Both the position numbers and the translations under genes were made by a program. Below, one piece after another: positions 53,890-64,000 of a stretch of 64,000 nt of DNA. How positions within the stretch are numbered: position 1 is the first letter of the stretch; the number at the start of each line of letters is the position of its first letter. The DNA comes from Strongylocentrotus droebachiensis (Eukaryota > Echinodermata > Echinoidea > Camarodonta > Strongylocentrotidae): the NCBI GenBank assembly GCA_035222895.1, contig JAVYIG010004944.1, positions 1 to 64,000 on the forward strand, written 5' to 3'. The notes under the pieces were generated by a model. It made no database searches and was not told where the DNA came from. It saw only the letters and a list, made by a program, of their open reading frames with translations.

Positions 53890-54630
53890 AGGGAGGTGAA
53901 AGAACAGGAGGCGAAACTCTTGTAATTTATTCAAACGCATTCTTGAGTTCTAAAGCGTAACAATGGGATGTGTAACATTCCACTTGGCTTTGAAGTTCCA
54001 TGCTCCGAACCGCGCTTCCACTGCGGGGAATTTCGGAAGCCAGGCACCAGTTTTACATTTATTACAAAATATTAAATTACCGGCAAAATTACAGTGTAAA
54101 TTAAAAACTTTATATGGGAATTTTATTGGGAATAGTGCATCAAACAAATTTTCAAATTTAGAACTCCGTCCTGCCTTTAAATTGTGTGCCAGAGTTGGTA
54201 AAAGAAAAATTACATCCTGTCAAAAACTCAATATTTTAGGATGATGCGCTAATTTGTGCATGCTTTAATGTCCCGTTATTTGATCCATGATTTATAATCT
54301 TCAATAACATTAAGTTTGCTAATGCGTGTTTTCACGTGTTTTTTGTATTTTTCAAGTTTAAAAAAGAATGAAATTACACAAGTTTGTGTTCGCTTGTTCT
54401 ACTCTTTACACATTCAACAATGGATGAGATATCATTGGAAGGGACAGCGAACAGTTGCTGTGATACCATTTTCTGATGTAGGAATTCTAAATCCTAAAAT
54501 TTCATGCGCTCTTTTATCTCACCACCTGGTCAACAGCTGCAGATTAGCGCATAACTTTCCGGCGGCTTGGAGCATGGGGTCAAAGGAGAACGGCTTGATT
54601 CAAGTCCTTCTCTATCACGTCCCTGCATAA
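53890..54630 (-). repeat. Dispersed ~700-bp repeat, copy 2
   Basis: Inverse of 6690-7395: AGGCGAAACTCTTG, AAATTTATTCAAACGCATTC-like, CTTCCACTGCGG, GAAGCCAGGCACCAG and CCGGCGGCTTGGAGCATGGGGTC in matching order. The frames at 53963-54244 and 54316-54630 are accidental. Confidence 0.65.
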
Positions 54631-54639
54631 TGTAATAAC

Positions 54640-55565
54640 CCATGACTAATTGTGTATTAATTACAATTTTCTCAAAACTTGCTATCAAACTCTATAGAAA
54701 ACATATTGGAAGGCTTTACGCAATCTTGAAATCAATATGTGTATTGCAAAATAGCTTTGGTGTTGAGCCCCCCTTGTCACACATAGAATTGAGGATGCAA
54801 CAAAACCTTTCTAACCTAAAAAAAAGGTAATCTTTTTTCTTCTTTGCTATGATTTACATCATCTTCTAATCTGACAACAAAACCTATAATTAATCGCAAC
54901 ATATAAAGCGTGACATTTACACCTACAATGTACATGTAATTTCCACATAATTGTAAACATTATTTTTGGGGGTGTGATTTTGTACATGTCCAAAAATGTA
55001 TGTATTTTTATGGGTTTTTTAAAATAAAGAAATGATTACAATCCAAAATATATGCATTTTATATTACTAATGTATTAGTTTACTTTTTTTTTAACACCTG
55101 GAAGATTCTGGTTGAAAGCTGTCTGGTTTGATGACAAGTGTGATGAGAACTTCCAATCGTCAATCAACTGTTGATATGTATCTGTAATCATAATATAAAT
55201 ATATAATAAAATTTAAATCATTAACATTCTTATTATTTTGCATGAGTTTGAATATTTTATGAAATGAACACCTTTTTTTATTTTGAACATAAGTTTTCAA
55301 GGGATATACAACTGGTATGAATTTAATGATCCCAACACAAAATTGTGGAAAGTTGTTGTTGACTACTTGTGTATTAATTGCAATTTTCTCAAAACTTGCT
55401 ATCAAACTCTATAGAAAACATATTAGAAGGCTATACACAATCTTGAAATTGATATGTGTTTTACAAAATAGCTTTGGTGTTGAGCTCCTCTTATCACACA
55501 TACAATTGAAGATCCAACAAAACCTATCCAACCTTCAAAATGATATCTTCTTTTCTATACTTTAA
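54640..55565 (+). repeat. Two copies of a ~200-bp segment, offset ~717 bp
   Basis: TTGTGTATTAATTGCAATTTTCTC through ATAGCTTTGGTGTTGAGC and CCAACAAAACCTATCC occurs at about 54645-54835 and 55360-55560. The shared reading frame (KLAIKLYRKHI) is open in both but has no start context or family match. Confidence 0.75.
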
Positions 55566-55876
55566 GTACACACACATGAAGTATATCTATGGGATTGTGC
55601 TTTCATGAAGGAGGTACAAAATCATGTCAAAGTTTTATCTGATCATTCTAATTTAATGAGAGTTAATAATATATAGGGCCTAAATTTTTGATCCTAGCGG
55701 AAACTTCATCAGAGGCTAACTGACAAGGGAACATAAAAAACATAATACTATGTACTAAACATAATACAAACATATGCATACAGCTATGGAAGGGGGCGAA
55801 TACATACATGTAGAACAATAAAGAGCCTGTGAACGGCCAATCAAACTTGGCTGGAAATGGAGAGGAAACACACAAA

Positions 55877-55909
<33 letters not shown>

Positions 55910-56059
55910 TTATATATCATGGTACAAGGGAGAGGGTAAAGAAAAATGTAAATAAGAATAGGGGAGGCCTGATGAAAGCAGTGATGAAGACCTTGAATGG
56001 GAAAGCATTTGGATGGGGAAAGAGAGGAAGGCATAAGAACAAAAGGATCAGAGAGCTAT
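55566..56059. other. Spacer with AT microsatellite
   Basis: (AT)n at 55879-55909. Otherwise purine-rich sequence without a supported gene. Confidence 0.5.
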
Positions 56060-57400
56060 AGTAAGGGAGGCCAAATTGAGAGGGAGAGGTAAACAAAGGG
56101 ATGCCTACGTGAATGATGGAGACAGTCAAAAGTGTGGAGAATGTGGCGATTACTATGGAGGATGGTACTGAGGCGAGGTAAGATGGGATGAAAGTGGTGG
56201 TCACAAGAATCCCAACAGGAAATCTGTCAGTGGTGGTCTGGTTTGGAGTCTTCTGTTTCAGGACCTTGAATCTGAGGAGAGAGCAAACTTTGTTAATGGA
56301 TTGTGTAGCTGTCCAATTCTAATTTAAAGTAGAACCAAATTTTGCAATAAAAAAAAAGAAACTAGATAGATCTCTGACTGCGTATGGCTTAACATGCACT
56401 GAGTTCAACTCAATTTTGATAGTAATCTGCCTACCAGATCTGATATCACAAATATGAGCTATTTATGCATACATTGTACATACAAGCTCATTACTTTAAA
56501 ATCATCTATAAACAATTAATTATTATACATTTTATGAAAGAGTATTTTAACCTGAATCATTTAATATCATTTTGTGTGGTATGTGTTCCTGCTTGGATGA
56601 ACAGGAGGCATTGTTTGCGAGAGTGCAGAAATCGACTTGTGCCAAAGTTGCTTATGTGATGTTTGAATAAAACGTTTGGGATTTGGGTATTAATTCGGTC
56701 TTTGAGGATTCAAATAACATCCCTTACAAAATTAATCATGCCACACATATCAAATATCGAAAAAATAAAATATAAACAAACATTTCTGAGCGTGTGTGTG
56801 TGTGTGTGACTTTGCTGCTGCAAAAAGCATATGCAATGTTCATTTTGATACATTCAATTCATTCTTTTACTCTGCTAATCCCAACATAATACATACTGTA
56901 GGCATCACTTGGGCGCAAGTCGATTTTTGCACTCTCGCAAACAATGCCTCCTGTTCATCCAAGTGTAAACACATACTACACAAAAATGATACCAAATGAT
57001 TTAGGATAAAACACTCTTTCATAAGATGTATCATAATTTACTGTTCACAGATGATTTTTAAAATAATAAGCAATTTTCTAGGTGTAATTTTTTAGACTTA
57101 CACGGTAGTAAGGAAAACCAAATTGAAGGGGAGGGGGGTGGTAAACAAAGGGGTGCTTACGTGAATGATGGAGACAGTCAAAAGTGTGGAGAATGTGGCA
57201 ATTACTATGGAGGATGGTACTGAGGCGAAGTAAGATGGGATGAAAGTGGTGGTCACAAGAATCCCAACAGGAAATCTGTCAGTGGTGGTCTGGTTTGGAG
57301 TCTTCTATTTCAGGACCTTAAACCTGAGGAGAGAGCAAATTTTGTTAATTGCCTGTGTAGCTGTCCAAATTTCAATTTAAAGCTTAACAAAAAAAAATTT
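56060..57400 (+). repeat. Direct repeats (~280 bp) flanking a ~585-bp fold-back element
   Basis: GGTAAACAAAGGG through GAGGAGAGAGCAAA occurs at 56060-56340 and again at 57105-57400. Between them, 56490-56660 is inverted at 56905-57075 (GAACAGGAGGCATTGTTTGCGAGAGTGCA against its complement), forming a large hairpin around a GTGTGTGT run (56793-56808). Confidence 0.8.
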
Positions 57401-57818
57401 AACCCTCTCCAGCCATCATTTTAACAGCTGTCCATATCAATGCACAGTACCTCTCTGGCATTCCAAATATTACGAAATGTTACGCAACGCCATCTGCTTC
57501 CCTAAGTTCTCTATTCACTCTTTTGCAAAAATATGCAAGCATCAAGCTTTGAAGCCATGTGTGATTATTCACCCCAAGTAAGGGCCAAGAAAGCAAAAGC
57601 CACCGTCCTCGCTGGGCTGGGCTGTGTGTGGAGAGGGAGGACTTACATGTAGTGCTACTAAGAGCTGTACAATATTGGAGGGGAATTAAGGGGAGTATGG
57701 TAGGGGAAACAAAAGACACGCGGTGCCACGGATGACTACAAAGGGACCTCTTGGGCGGGATCTCCATTCATTACAGTTTCCTGCTGCAACGTATCATAGT
57801 ACCGGTAAATCAAGACAA
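57401..57818. other. Spacer
   Basis: No supported gene. The minus-strand 95-codon frame at 57480-57767 has no recognisable domain. Confidence 0.35.
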
Positions 57819-58447
57819 TAGGCCATTTTCCTAATGTAACCAAATGTAATAATAATAATAATAATATGTCTTGTTTACCCAGGGTAGCCTCATCAGTATT
57901 CATACTGTTCTCAATGAGGGCCCTGCAATCATATTATTAATGCATATAAGTGTTTGTGAAGTGCCTCAATACAAATTATTTTGTTCACCTGTTAGGAATT
58001 AAAGTATTTCAATAGTCAGAATACAACTGCATATATTAAGTGTTGCTAGGTAGGTCAAGTCATAATGTCTGTCCAACCTGACAACACTTTTGAATGCAGT
58101 TCTGATTCTGTCTTCCGGTATTGAAATACTATTATTCTTATCAGGTGAATGAAATAATTTGTATTGAGGCACTCACTATGAACAAGACTGACAAAAAAAG
58201 CGGACAAAATATACAGTTCCTCAGACAAAGGAACATCCCTTCACTGCTATTATCTAAAAGTGTGTAGAACAGGTGCCACATGCATATTCACCTTTTTACA
58301 TATATAGCAGTGAAGGGATGTTCCTTTGTCTACCTGAGGAACTGTATATTTTGTCCGCTTTCTTTGTCAGTCATGTTCATAGTGACTGCACCAAGACTTC
58401 TGCATTAAATTTGGTTACATGTACATTACGAAAATGGCCTATTACGT
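57819..58447. mobile_element. Fold-back element with nested inverted repeats, ~629 bp
   Basis: Outer arms AATAGGCCATTTTCCTAATGT / ACGAAAATGGCCTATT; middle arms CCTCAATACAAATTATTTTGTTCACCTG (57964) / CAGGTGAATGAAATAATTTGTATTGAGG (58144); inner arms GCGGACAAAATATACAGTTCCTCAGA... (58200) / its inverse (58325). A microsatellite (AAT)n sits at 57846-57863. No coding. Confidence 0.75.
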
Positions 58448-58561
58448 AGAGATTCAATGCCCTATAGAATCAAGTCAGAGATCTATTGGTTGGGTAAATT
58501 AAAATGATGGCCAACTGGAATGTCGAACTAGAATGTGTTGGCGGTAGATCTGTGTCCATAA

Positions 58562-58612
58562 TGAACACGTAGGGTCGTGCACCTCAAATTTAACATTGAA
58601 AACGATCCCTTA
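58562..58612 (+). mobile_element. Fragment of MITE family M3
   Basis: AACACGTAGGGTCGTGCACC through CGATCCCTTAAA matches the right end of 30701-31058. Confidence 0.65.
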
Positions 58613-58724
58613 AAAAAAAAAAAAAAATTGAACTTTAATAACTACCGTAAATCTCCGTGTATAAGGCGCACTTTTTTGGCGCCGAAAAAATTTGAAAATT
58701 GGGGGTGCGTCTTATACACAGATA

Positions 58725-58760
<36 letters not shown>

Positions 58761-58799
58761 CCCCTTCCCGATTTCGATTTATGGCGCTATGCCTGGCAA

Positions 58800-58990
58800 T
58801 GTCTCCCAGCTCAGTAATCAGTGTGTTGACTCACCACTCGGAAACTACAACAACACTCAAATTTGTCTGTCATCTTGGTTTGAAAGTAATCTTTCTAATA
58901 GATCTCAAAATGTAGTTTTTAATAATTCCTCAATTTTTTGTTCTATAACAAATGGTGTACCACAAGGTTCTATCCTAGGTACTCTATTGT
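58800..58990 (+). pseudogene. Reverse transcriptase fragment (palm), copy B
   Basis: Encodes TNGVPQGSILGTLL preceded by CLSSWFESNLSNRSQ, the same fragment as at 3990-4313, ending before the catalytic site. Inactive. Confidence 0.75.
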
Positions 58991-59163
58991 CAGAAATTTA
59001 GAGGATTCTATTCATATCATGCATGACTATTGATGTTTGGCATAGAACACAGTGCTTCTGCTAGCTGATGTGATGAGGCTGGTGTGGGACTAGTGCTGTA
59101 ACATCACGGATATCTCCAATTCCGTTTAACCGCCAGTCAAAACCGGACGGTTTTCGGTTAAAC

Positions 59164-59168
<5 letters not shown>

Positions 59169-59244
<76 letters not shown>
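59169..59244. repeat. Poly(A)-poly(T) inverted run
   Basis: 44 A, one G, then 31 T: a hairpin-forming homopolymer palindrome; lengths may be assembly-dependent. Confidence 0.8.
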
Positions 59245-59247
<3 letters not shown>

Positions 59248-59485
59248 GACTCTGTCGGCAACTTTCATTTAACTGCGAGGTGCATTTAAAGGGGCCGATT
59301 TGTGCTTGTGAACTTGTCACAAATAATAGTAACAATGTTGTTTTTAGAAGAATGTGTAAGATCATTAATGTAAATTAAAAACAGTAGAGCTAGGACCTAG
59401 GACAGAACCTTGTGTAAAAGTTGGATGAATTACATATTGAGATGATGAGATCTATTATACACGGAGATTTACGGTAACTAAAAAG

Positions 59486-60035
59486 TGTGAACTAAAATCA
59501 AGGTGAAATTTGGACATTGTAAACTTGAAGAGTATCAGTTGTTTTTGCATAAATTTATAAAATGTTATTTATTACAACATAAGAAAATTATGTTGGAATA
59601 TTTCATGAGCTTTCAATTTGTTGAATTTTTTTAGGAAATCTAATTTGTGTGTGTATCAGTAATTAATTCAGAACACAACAATACAATTGTGTATTGCACC
59701 TGTCATTTCCGAAAATCTTTTGCTAGTTGCTACCCAAATTTATTAGACATGAATAAATCATGACTTTGGGGTACTAGACATGGTCTAGAATTCCAGCTGC
59801 AATACACAATGGCATTGTTGTGTTCTGAATTAATTACTGATAGTGATACACACACACACATTAACAATTTTCAAAAAATTGAAAACTATATTCCAACATC
59901 ATTTTCTACATTTTTGTTCCATAAAATTCACGAAAATTTATTTCAAATACAACTAGACCTTAGTACTCTTTAAGTTTACAATGTCAAAATTTCAGCTTGA
60001 TACGAGTTCTCACTTCATTCAAGTTCAAACTTCAA
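59486..60035. mobile_element. Fold-back element, arms about 200 bp
   Basis: GTGTGTGTATCAGTAATTAATTCAGAACACAACAAT (59651) is inverted at about 59815-59860. The arms extend outward through TTGAATTTTTT, TTATGTTGGAATAT, AGAGTA and CATTGTAAACTT. Sequence between the arms is about 100 bp. Non-coding. Confidence 0.75.
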
Positions 60036-60114
60036 AGTGTCAAATGTTTTGTTTAACACACCTACCATAGAAGTAGTAAGTAGGCACTTAGGCCTACGTA
60101 AACGTATACCAGTA

Positions 60115-60461
60115 ATGTAATAATAATATTGTTTTTATATAGCACTTAATACATCTCAAACGCCTTTAAGCGCTTTACAGATATACTATTACTGTACATG
60201 GTCATTTGATTCAGTGCTTGCCCACACACACTGTGTGCACAACTCCACTCTCTGGGGAGCATTCCAGCCAGGCGTAACTTGACGCTCAAAAACTGTTTGA
60301 CAAACAATGACGGTCGCATCCTACCAGGTACCCATTTAACACCTGGGTGGAGAGTAGCAAGTGCAGTTTATCTTACCAAAGGTTATCAATGCCTTGTCAA
60401 GATTCAAACCCTTGACCTTCGCATCTCCAGTCAAGCGCCTTAAACCACTCGACCAAGACAC
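60115..60461 (-). mobile_element. tRNA-derived SINE
   Basis: Reading the minus strand, the head TTGGTCGAGTGGTTTAAGGCG (A box, 60436-60456) and GGTTTGAATC (B box, 60401-60410) form a pol III internal promoter of tRNA-Leu/Ser type. The body includes AAATGGGTACCTGGTAGGATG and the 3' end TGTAAAGCGCTTAAAG...GCGCT-like/ATATAAAAACAATATTATTA, a common SINE tail. No cloverleaf beyond the head, so it is not a tRNA gene. Confidence 0.8.
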
Positions 60462-60475
60462 TCTATAAATGAAGG

Positions 60476-61409
60476 GGTGACCAAAGTTCGCAAACATTTT
60501 AAAACATAATACAAAATGTGATATTCGATCTATGATTTCTCATATTCTACACAAATTTCTTTGTTTCAATTATTAACAAATGATCAGCAAAGTTTTTTTT
60601 ACTACAGATAATTGGTTCAGCTAAAATATTTATTGTTCAAGGATTTCAGAGATATCGCGATCTAAAAATTCCATGTCCAATCGTGCGTGCGCTCTGCATC
60701 TAAAAAAAATTAAAAAACAACGAAACCTATCTTCACGCACAGGGGTTTACACTTCTACAGTTGATTTAACAAAAAATGCGATCCATCGAAAATAAGGTAT
60801 CATAATTTGCAAGGCAAGATATCATACAATCAGTTGGTACCACTTTTTACTTACAATTTTGAGGCAATCGGCTCTCAAAATAAAGAATATTAGACCCATA
60901 TCGTTAAGTTGATAATCTTTCAAAACGGACGCAATTGATGCAAAATTTGTTGATCTTTTGTCAATATTTTCACAATTTCGTAGTTGTACCCAATTTCAAA
61001 GAAAATTTCATCTCTGGGTAATTTCATGTTCCTCTTTCCATTTGTGATATCAGATTTTCGAAATCTTACTGATTTTTTTAGATAGGGAACTTACATGTAG
61101 GTCATGGGTGACCCTTGGTCACACCACCATATGTAGATCTATAGACACTATGGCTATCCTATGCATATCCAGATCGCGCCTGAATTATTTTTTGGTACAT
61201 GTACCTCAGCGAACCCAGATTGAGCTCGCGAAAAAAACCTGCGCATGCGCACCCGCAAAGGAAACCAACGCATGCGCACATGGAATCCTATAGGGTTGTT
61301 AATAGGGTGATAATAATTGTACAAATCAACCTGTCATTAACTCATCGTTACTCAATCGGTAAGGACAGCTCATTACTAATAGAACTTTGGAGTTGACTTG
61401 AGTTGAGGG
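60476..61409. other. Intergenic spacer
   Basis: No supported gene. CGCATGCGCAC occurs twice near 61240-61280. Confidence 0.4.
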
Positions 61410-61876
61410 TAGGGTGTCTGAACAATATTTCAATTTTCCCTTTTGGATTGTTTTTCACCATTCTGGATGGATAATTGAAGAAATCAACTACCCAAATGAA
61501 CACATTTCAAAATTCAAGACTCACCAAGTCCCTCAAAATCTAGGCAATATTCATCCAATTTTTTTCCAGTATGGACAAAAATGTGGTACACGCCAAGTTA
61601 TAATTCATGCTCAACATCTGCATTATAATGCATTAGGCGATATGCAAAAAGTGGGGGACAAGTATTTTCAAACTTAAATCGTAAGTGATCCCTTGGGGCT
61701 AGCCAAAAAATAAGCACATCAACATATTCCTTACGAATTTAACTAATTAACACTCGGGGGGGACATTTCTCAAAAATGGGAAATCTATGAGTTACCATGG
61801 AAACAACATATAAATCGCTGTTTTGACCAAGATATTTTTAGAAATCCGTAATTAAACCCCTTTGGAAAATTGAGGA

Positions 61877-62267
61877 TTAAAGATAAACTCCAGTTCTGGT
61901 AAAAAAAAAGAAAACTAATTCTCACAGAAACAAACGAAACTTACACTGAATGTTCAAGATTACAAATAAATGACATGTGCCAAACAATTTTGGAAGAAAA
62001 TGTTTACTGGCTGAGTAATGAGCATAGAAAGACAAGGAAATCAAGGCAGTACTAGCCCCGACACCATGTGTGTTGTCCCATATACAGCTTTCTGTGTACA
62101 GTGCTTGCTTTACCAAGACTCGGTCAAATTTATTATGATTTTGATGACTCCAAAACCTTGCAGTGCACACCAATACTTACATGCTACATGATCAACTGTT
62201 TCTGATCCTTTCCACACCTTTTCTTTCACAATGCAATCACATTGCCAGTACTAAAGTTTATCTTTAA
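61877..62267 (-). mobile_element. MITE family M1, copy 3
   Basis: TTAAAGATAAACT...AGTTTATCTTTAA ends; the inverted match, including flanking GA/TC, is 15 bp. Interior is the inverse of 9538-9909. Confidence 0.8.
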
Positions 62268-62283
62268 TCTTCTCTTGCATATG

Positions 62284-62477
62284 CAGAGCTACCAAGTGTC
62301 ACGCATTAGGCGTGACGTCACGCATTTGGAGGGTCTGAAAATGGCTCTCACGCACGACGCGCGCGCTAGATAAAAAAAAACGCCATACCTATACGTGTGT
62401 TATATCCTCGCACGCGCACTTGCGCGCCAAAAAATGAAAATGTCACGCATTGCCGATCTTTTACCTTGGCGTCTCTG
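62284..62477. mobile_element. Small hAT-like MITE, 194 bp, 6-bp target duplication
   Basis: Ends CAGAGCTACCAAG...CTTGGCGTCTCTG, flanked by CATATG on both sides (62278-62283, 62478-62483). Copy 1 of the host element has CATATG once (about 2446-2451), the empty site. Interior is rich in CACGC and GCGCGC words. Confidence 0.75.
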
Positions 62478-62691
62478 CATATGACACCTCATTTATTGAG
62501 TATCACCTTCAGGATCACAACAGATAAAGGTTTGAATCTAAATGTATTTTTAAAAACGTTGACCAATTTTGCATGGTCGCGCAATGCACATAGTGACATA
62601 GACTGCATAGACTTCTAGGGATATGTTATGTGTGCAATGTCTATGGAAAGGGCTTTAGCACACAAAACCAGGTTCGCGATCAGACACCCTA

Positions 62692-63429
62692 TCAAACTAA
62701 GGTTAAAAACTTAAAATCTCAGTATATCTTCAGTTTTTTAACCTTTAGTAACTAACGTTAGAGTCTATTAGACTCCAGTATCTAGTGAGGCAATGCAAAC
62801 AATAATCAAAGTCTATTAATTTGTGACTTCTTTGCAAGCTTTCGTAGCTTGTATTATTAGCCTAACATGAGTCATGAGTTCATACTGGAGAAATTCATAC
62901 TGGAATCTGGGCCTACCTGGAGTAGATTTTTTTTCTACAAAAAAATAAGACGCATCCACATCCACACATCACTGCATGCACATGCACTGCATCAAAATAT
63001 GATCACCATTTTGTCCACACACTTCTAATGTTGTGATTTAGGCGAACCGTGACTTATACACAAGCATATGAATGAGCTTAGATTTATGACGCAGTTATTC
63101 AACTATTGAATACAAATAAATATAAGATCTACTAACCTGTTAAATGGAAAAACAAAAGCTTGGCAGCTAGAGACGGGTTTCTTCTAGAAGCTTCGGTATT
63201 CAAGGTAATGGTATAAAAAAACACGATTGATGAAAATAGTCACACGTAACTGGCTGGAAGAACGATGTAATCATCGAATTTGGTTTAAGTTCGTTATGCA
63301 TGCGATGTTCGATGCGCGCGATGCATGCTGCAATGCAGCTCTGAAATCCAGATTCGGGAAATAACTCGGCTCAAAGAAAACTCGGCCCAGCTGCAAAAAC
63401 CGGTCACTTTTTGTCATTTTTCCTAAATT
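62692..63429. other. Intergenic spacer
   Basis: No gene; a GCATGCGATG...GATGCATGC palindromic patch lies near 63298-63330. Confidence 0.4.
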
Positions 63430-64000
63430 GCATAATAAGACGTCAGCATATTTATGGAAAATTGGTTGTATCTCTGTAAATATTGATCGATTTTCTTCCA
63501 AATGTTGATATGTTGTAGTTAAGATAATTTTCTACAAGCTCAATAATAACCATTTTTCATTTTGATGACGTCATCATAGTTTAAATTTCGATTAAAGACC
63601 TCATGTCAGAAATTTCATAATATGCGTGTTATGCCCATAAAAGGTGAATTTCGTTCACATAATGAATCTACACGATATTGTTTTTTAAGAATTTTTAAGC
63701 AGTATCTCGCTTATTTTTGCTCTATTTTGTCTCAAATTTTAGTTGCCAGCCCACCTATACTTGTTCCAAACAAGTATTATATGTCTAGTTTATTATCAGG
63801 TGGGCTGTATCTAATACAGACCACCTTATATTTTTGTTAAAATTGCCTTTATTTATTTATTTATTATTTATTATTTATTTATTTTTCTTAATTCTTGCCA
63901 CTTTTTTGTTAGCAAGATAACTTTGAAATAGTTCAATCAAATGCTTTGATATTTTACACACATATGTATAGGCATATGGACAAGACACGGTAAGGTTTTC
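63430..64000 (+). repeat. Second copy of the palindromic-head repeat, tail then head
   Basis: 63430-63620 matches the tail section seen at 40710-40895, and 63798-64000 matches the head section at 39852-40045. Tail precedes head here, suggesting tandem arrangement of long units that continues past the window. Confidence 0.8.

Larger units (their letters stand above)
58645..59476 (+). mobile_element. Composite element carrying RT fragments in inverted orientation, copy B
   Basis: Ends TACCGTAAATCTCCGTGTATA...TATACACGGAGATTTACGGTA are perfect inverted repeats. Inside are an RT fragment on the plus strand (58800-58990) and another piece of the same RT on the minus strand (about 59280-59420), separated by A44-G-T31 (59169-59244). 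A T32 run lies at 58729-58760. Shares RT cargo with 3938-5275. Confidence 0.75.
61410..62691 (-). mobile_element. DNA transposon copy 2 with 12-bp inverted ends TAGGGTGTCTGA
   Basis: Both ends are preserved (61410-61421 and 62680-62691) with flanking TA. Its sequence is the inverse of 780-2605 without the two insertions found there, but it has its own two insertions (61877-62267 and 62284-62477). No transposase. Confidence 0.7.

Noticed and set aside
57480-57767. 95-codon minus-strand frame
   Set aside because: No domain, no splice context, repeat-rich surroundings.
60395-60461. tRNA gene on the minus strand
   Set aside because: A and B boxes are present but fused to a SINE body; no complete cloverleaf.

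Overview
This is a repeat-dense, AT-rich eukaryotic window with spliced genes. C2H2 zinc-finger (ZNF) genes are split into small phase-1 exons, a Helentron-type rolling-circle transposon encodes a giant polyprotein, and there is a tRNA-derived SINE, several non-LTR retrotransposon fragments and many MITEs and fold-back elements. This content fits a marine invertebrate, most likely an echinoderm such as a sea urchin. The taxon is inferred from style and repeat content, not proven.

Layout. 0-5.3 kb: nested DNA transposons, with several insertions datable because a second copy of the host element at 61.4-62.7 kb shows the empty sites. 5.3-14.5 kb: a complete-looking five-exon ZNF gene (exons at 5360, 7674, 8628, 10324 and 11993-14484; 941 codons, about 28 fingers). 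14.5-17.1 kb: a ~134/268-bp satellite and a dead ZNF fragment. 17.1-18.7 kb: a non-LTR retrotransposon remnant on the minus strand. 18.7-24.0 kb: a segmental duplicate of the ZNF gene lacking its first exons. Its last exon is broken by a 5-bp deletion and a nonsense codon, and the broken segment was then amplified. 24.0-25.35 kb: a second minus-strand LINE remnant (endonuclease half). 25.35-28.7 kb: a third ZNF array, damaged at both ends but keeping an 881-codon, ~31-finger open frame. 28.7-38.5 kb: intergenic DNA with MITEs, a LINE 3' end, a near-perfect 193-bp palindrome and a 166-bp satellite. 38.6-39.8 kb: a 217-codon in-frame tandem repeat coding for a two-zinc-motif protein (minus strand). 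39.8-41.1 kb: a long repeat with a palindromic head that recurs at the right edge. 42.0-53.5 kb: an apparently intact autonomous Helentron on the minus strand. 53.9-64 kb: repeat graveyard with at least four fold-back elements, the SINE and the second copy of the 0.8-kb element.

The most notable system is the Helentron. Its 2928-codon ORF carries, in order, an OTU protease, a second cysteine-protease-like domain resembling the herpesvirus tegument-type deubiquitinase fold, a basic tandem-repeat region, a DUF6570-like zinc region, HUH Rep, PIF1-type helicase and an APE-like endonuclease. A separate upstream ORF carries a PHD finger and a second copy of the tegument-protease-like domain whose catalytic cysteine position appears to be serine. 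The ZNF locus is the second theme: a lineage-expanding DNA-binding family, probably transposon-associated, whose short exons each carry a K-x-E (mostly psi-K-x-E, SUMO-like) motif.
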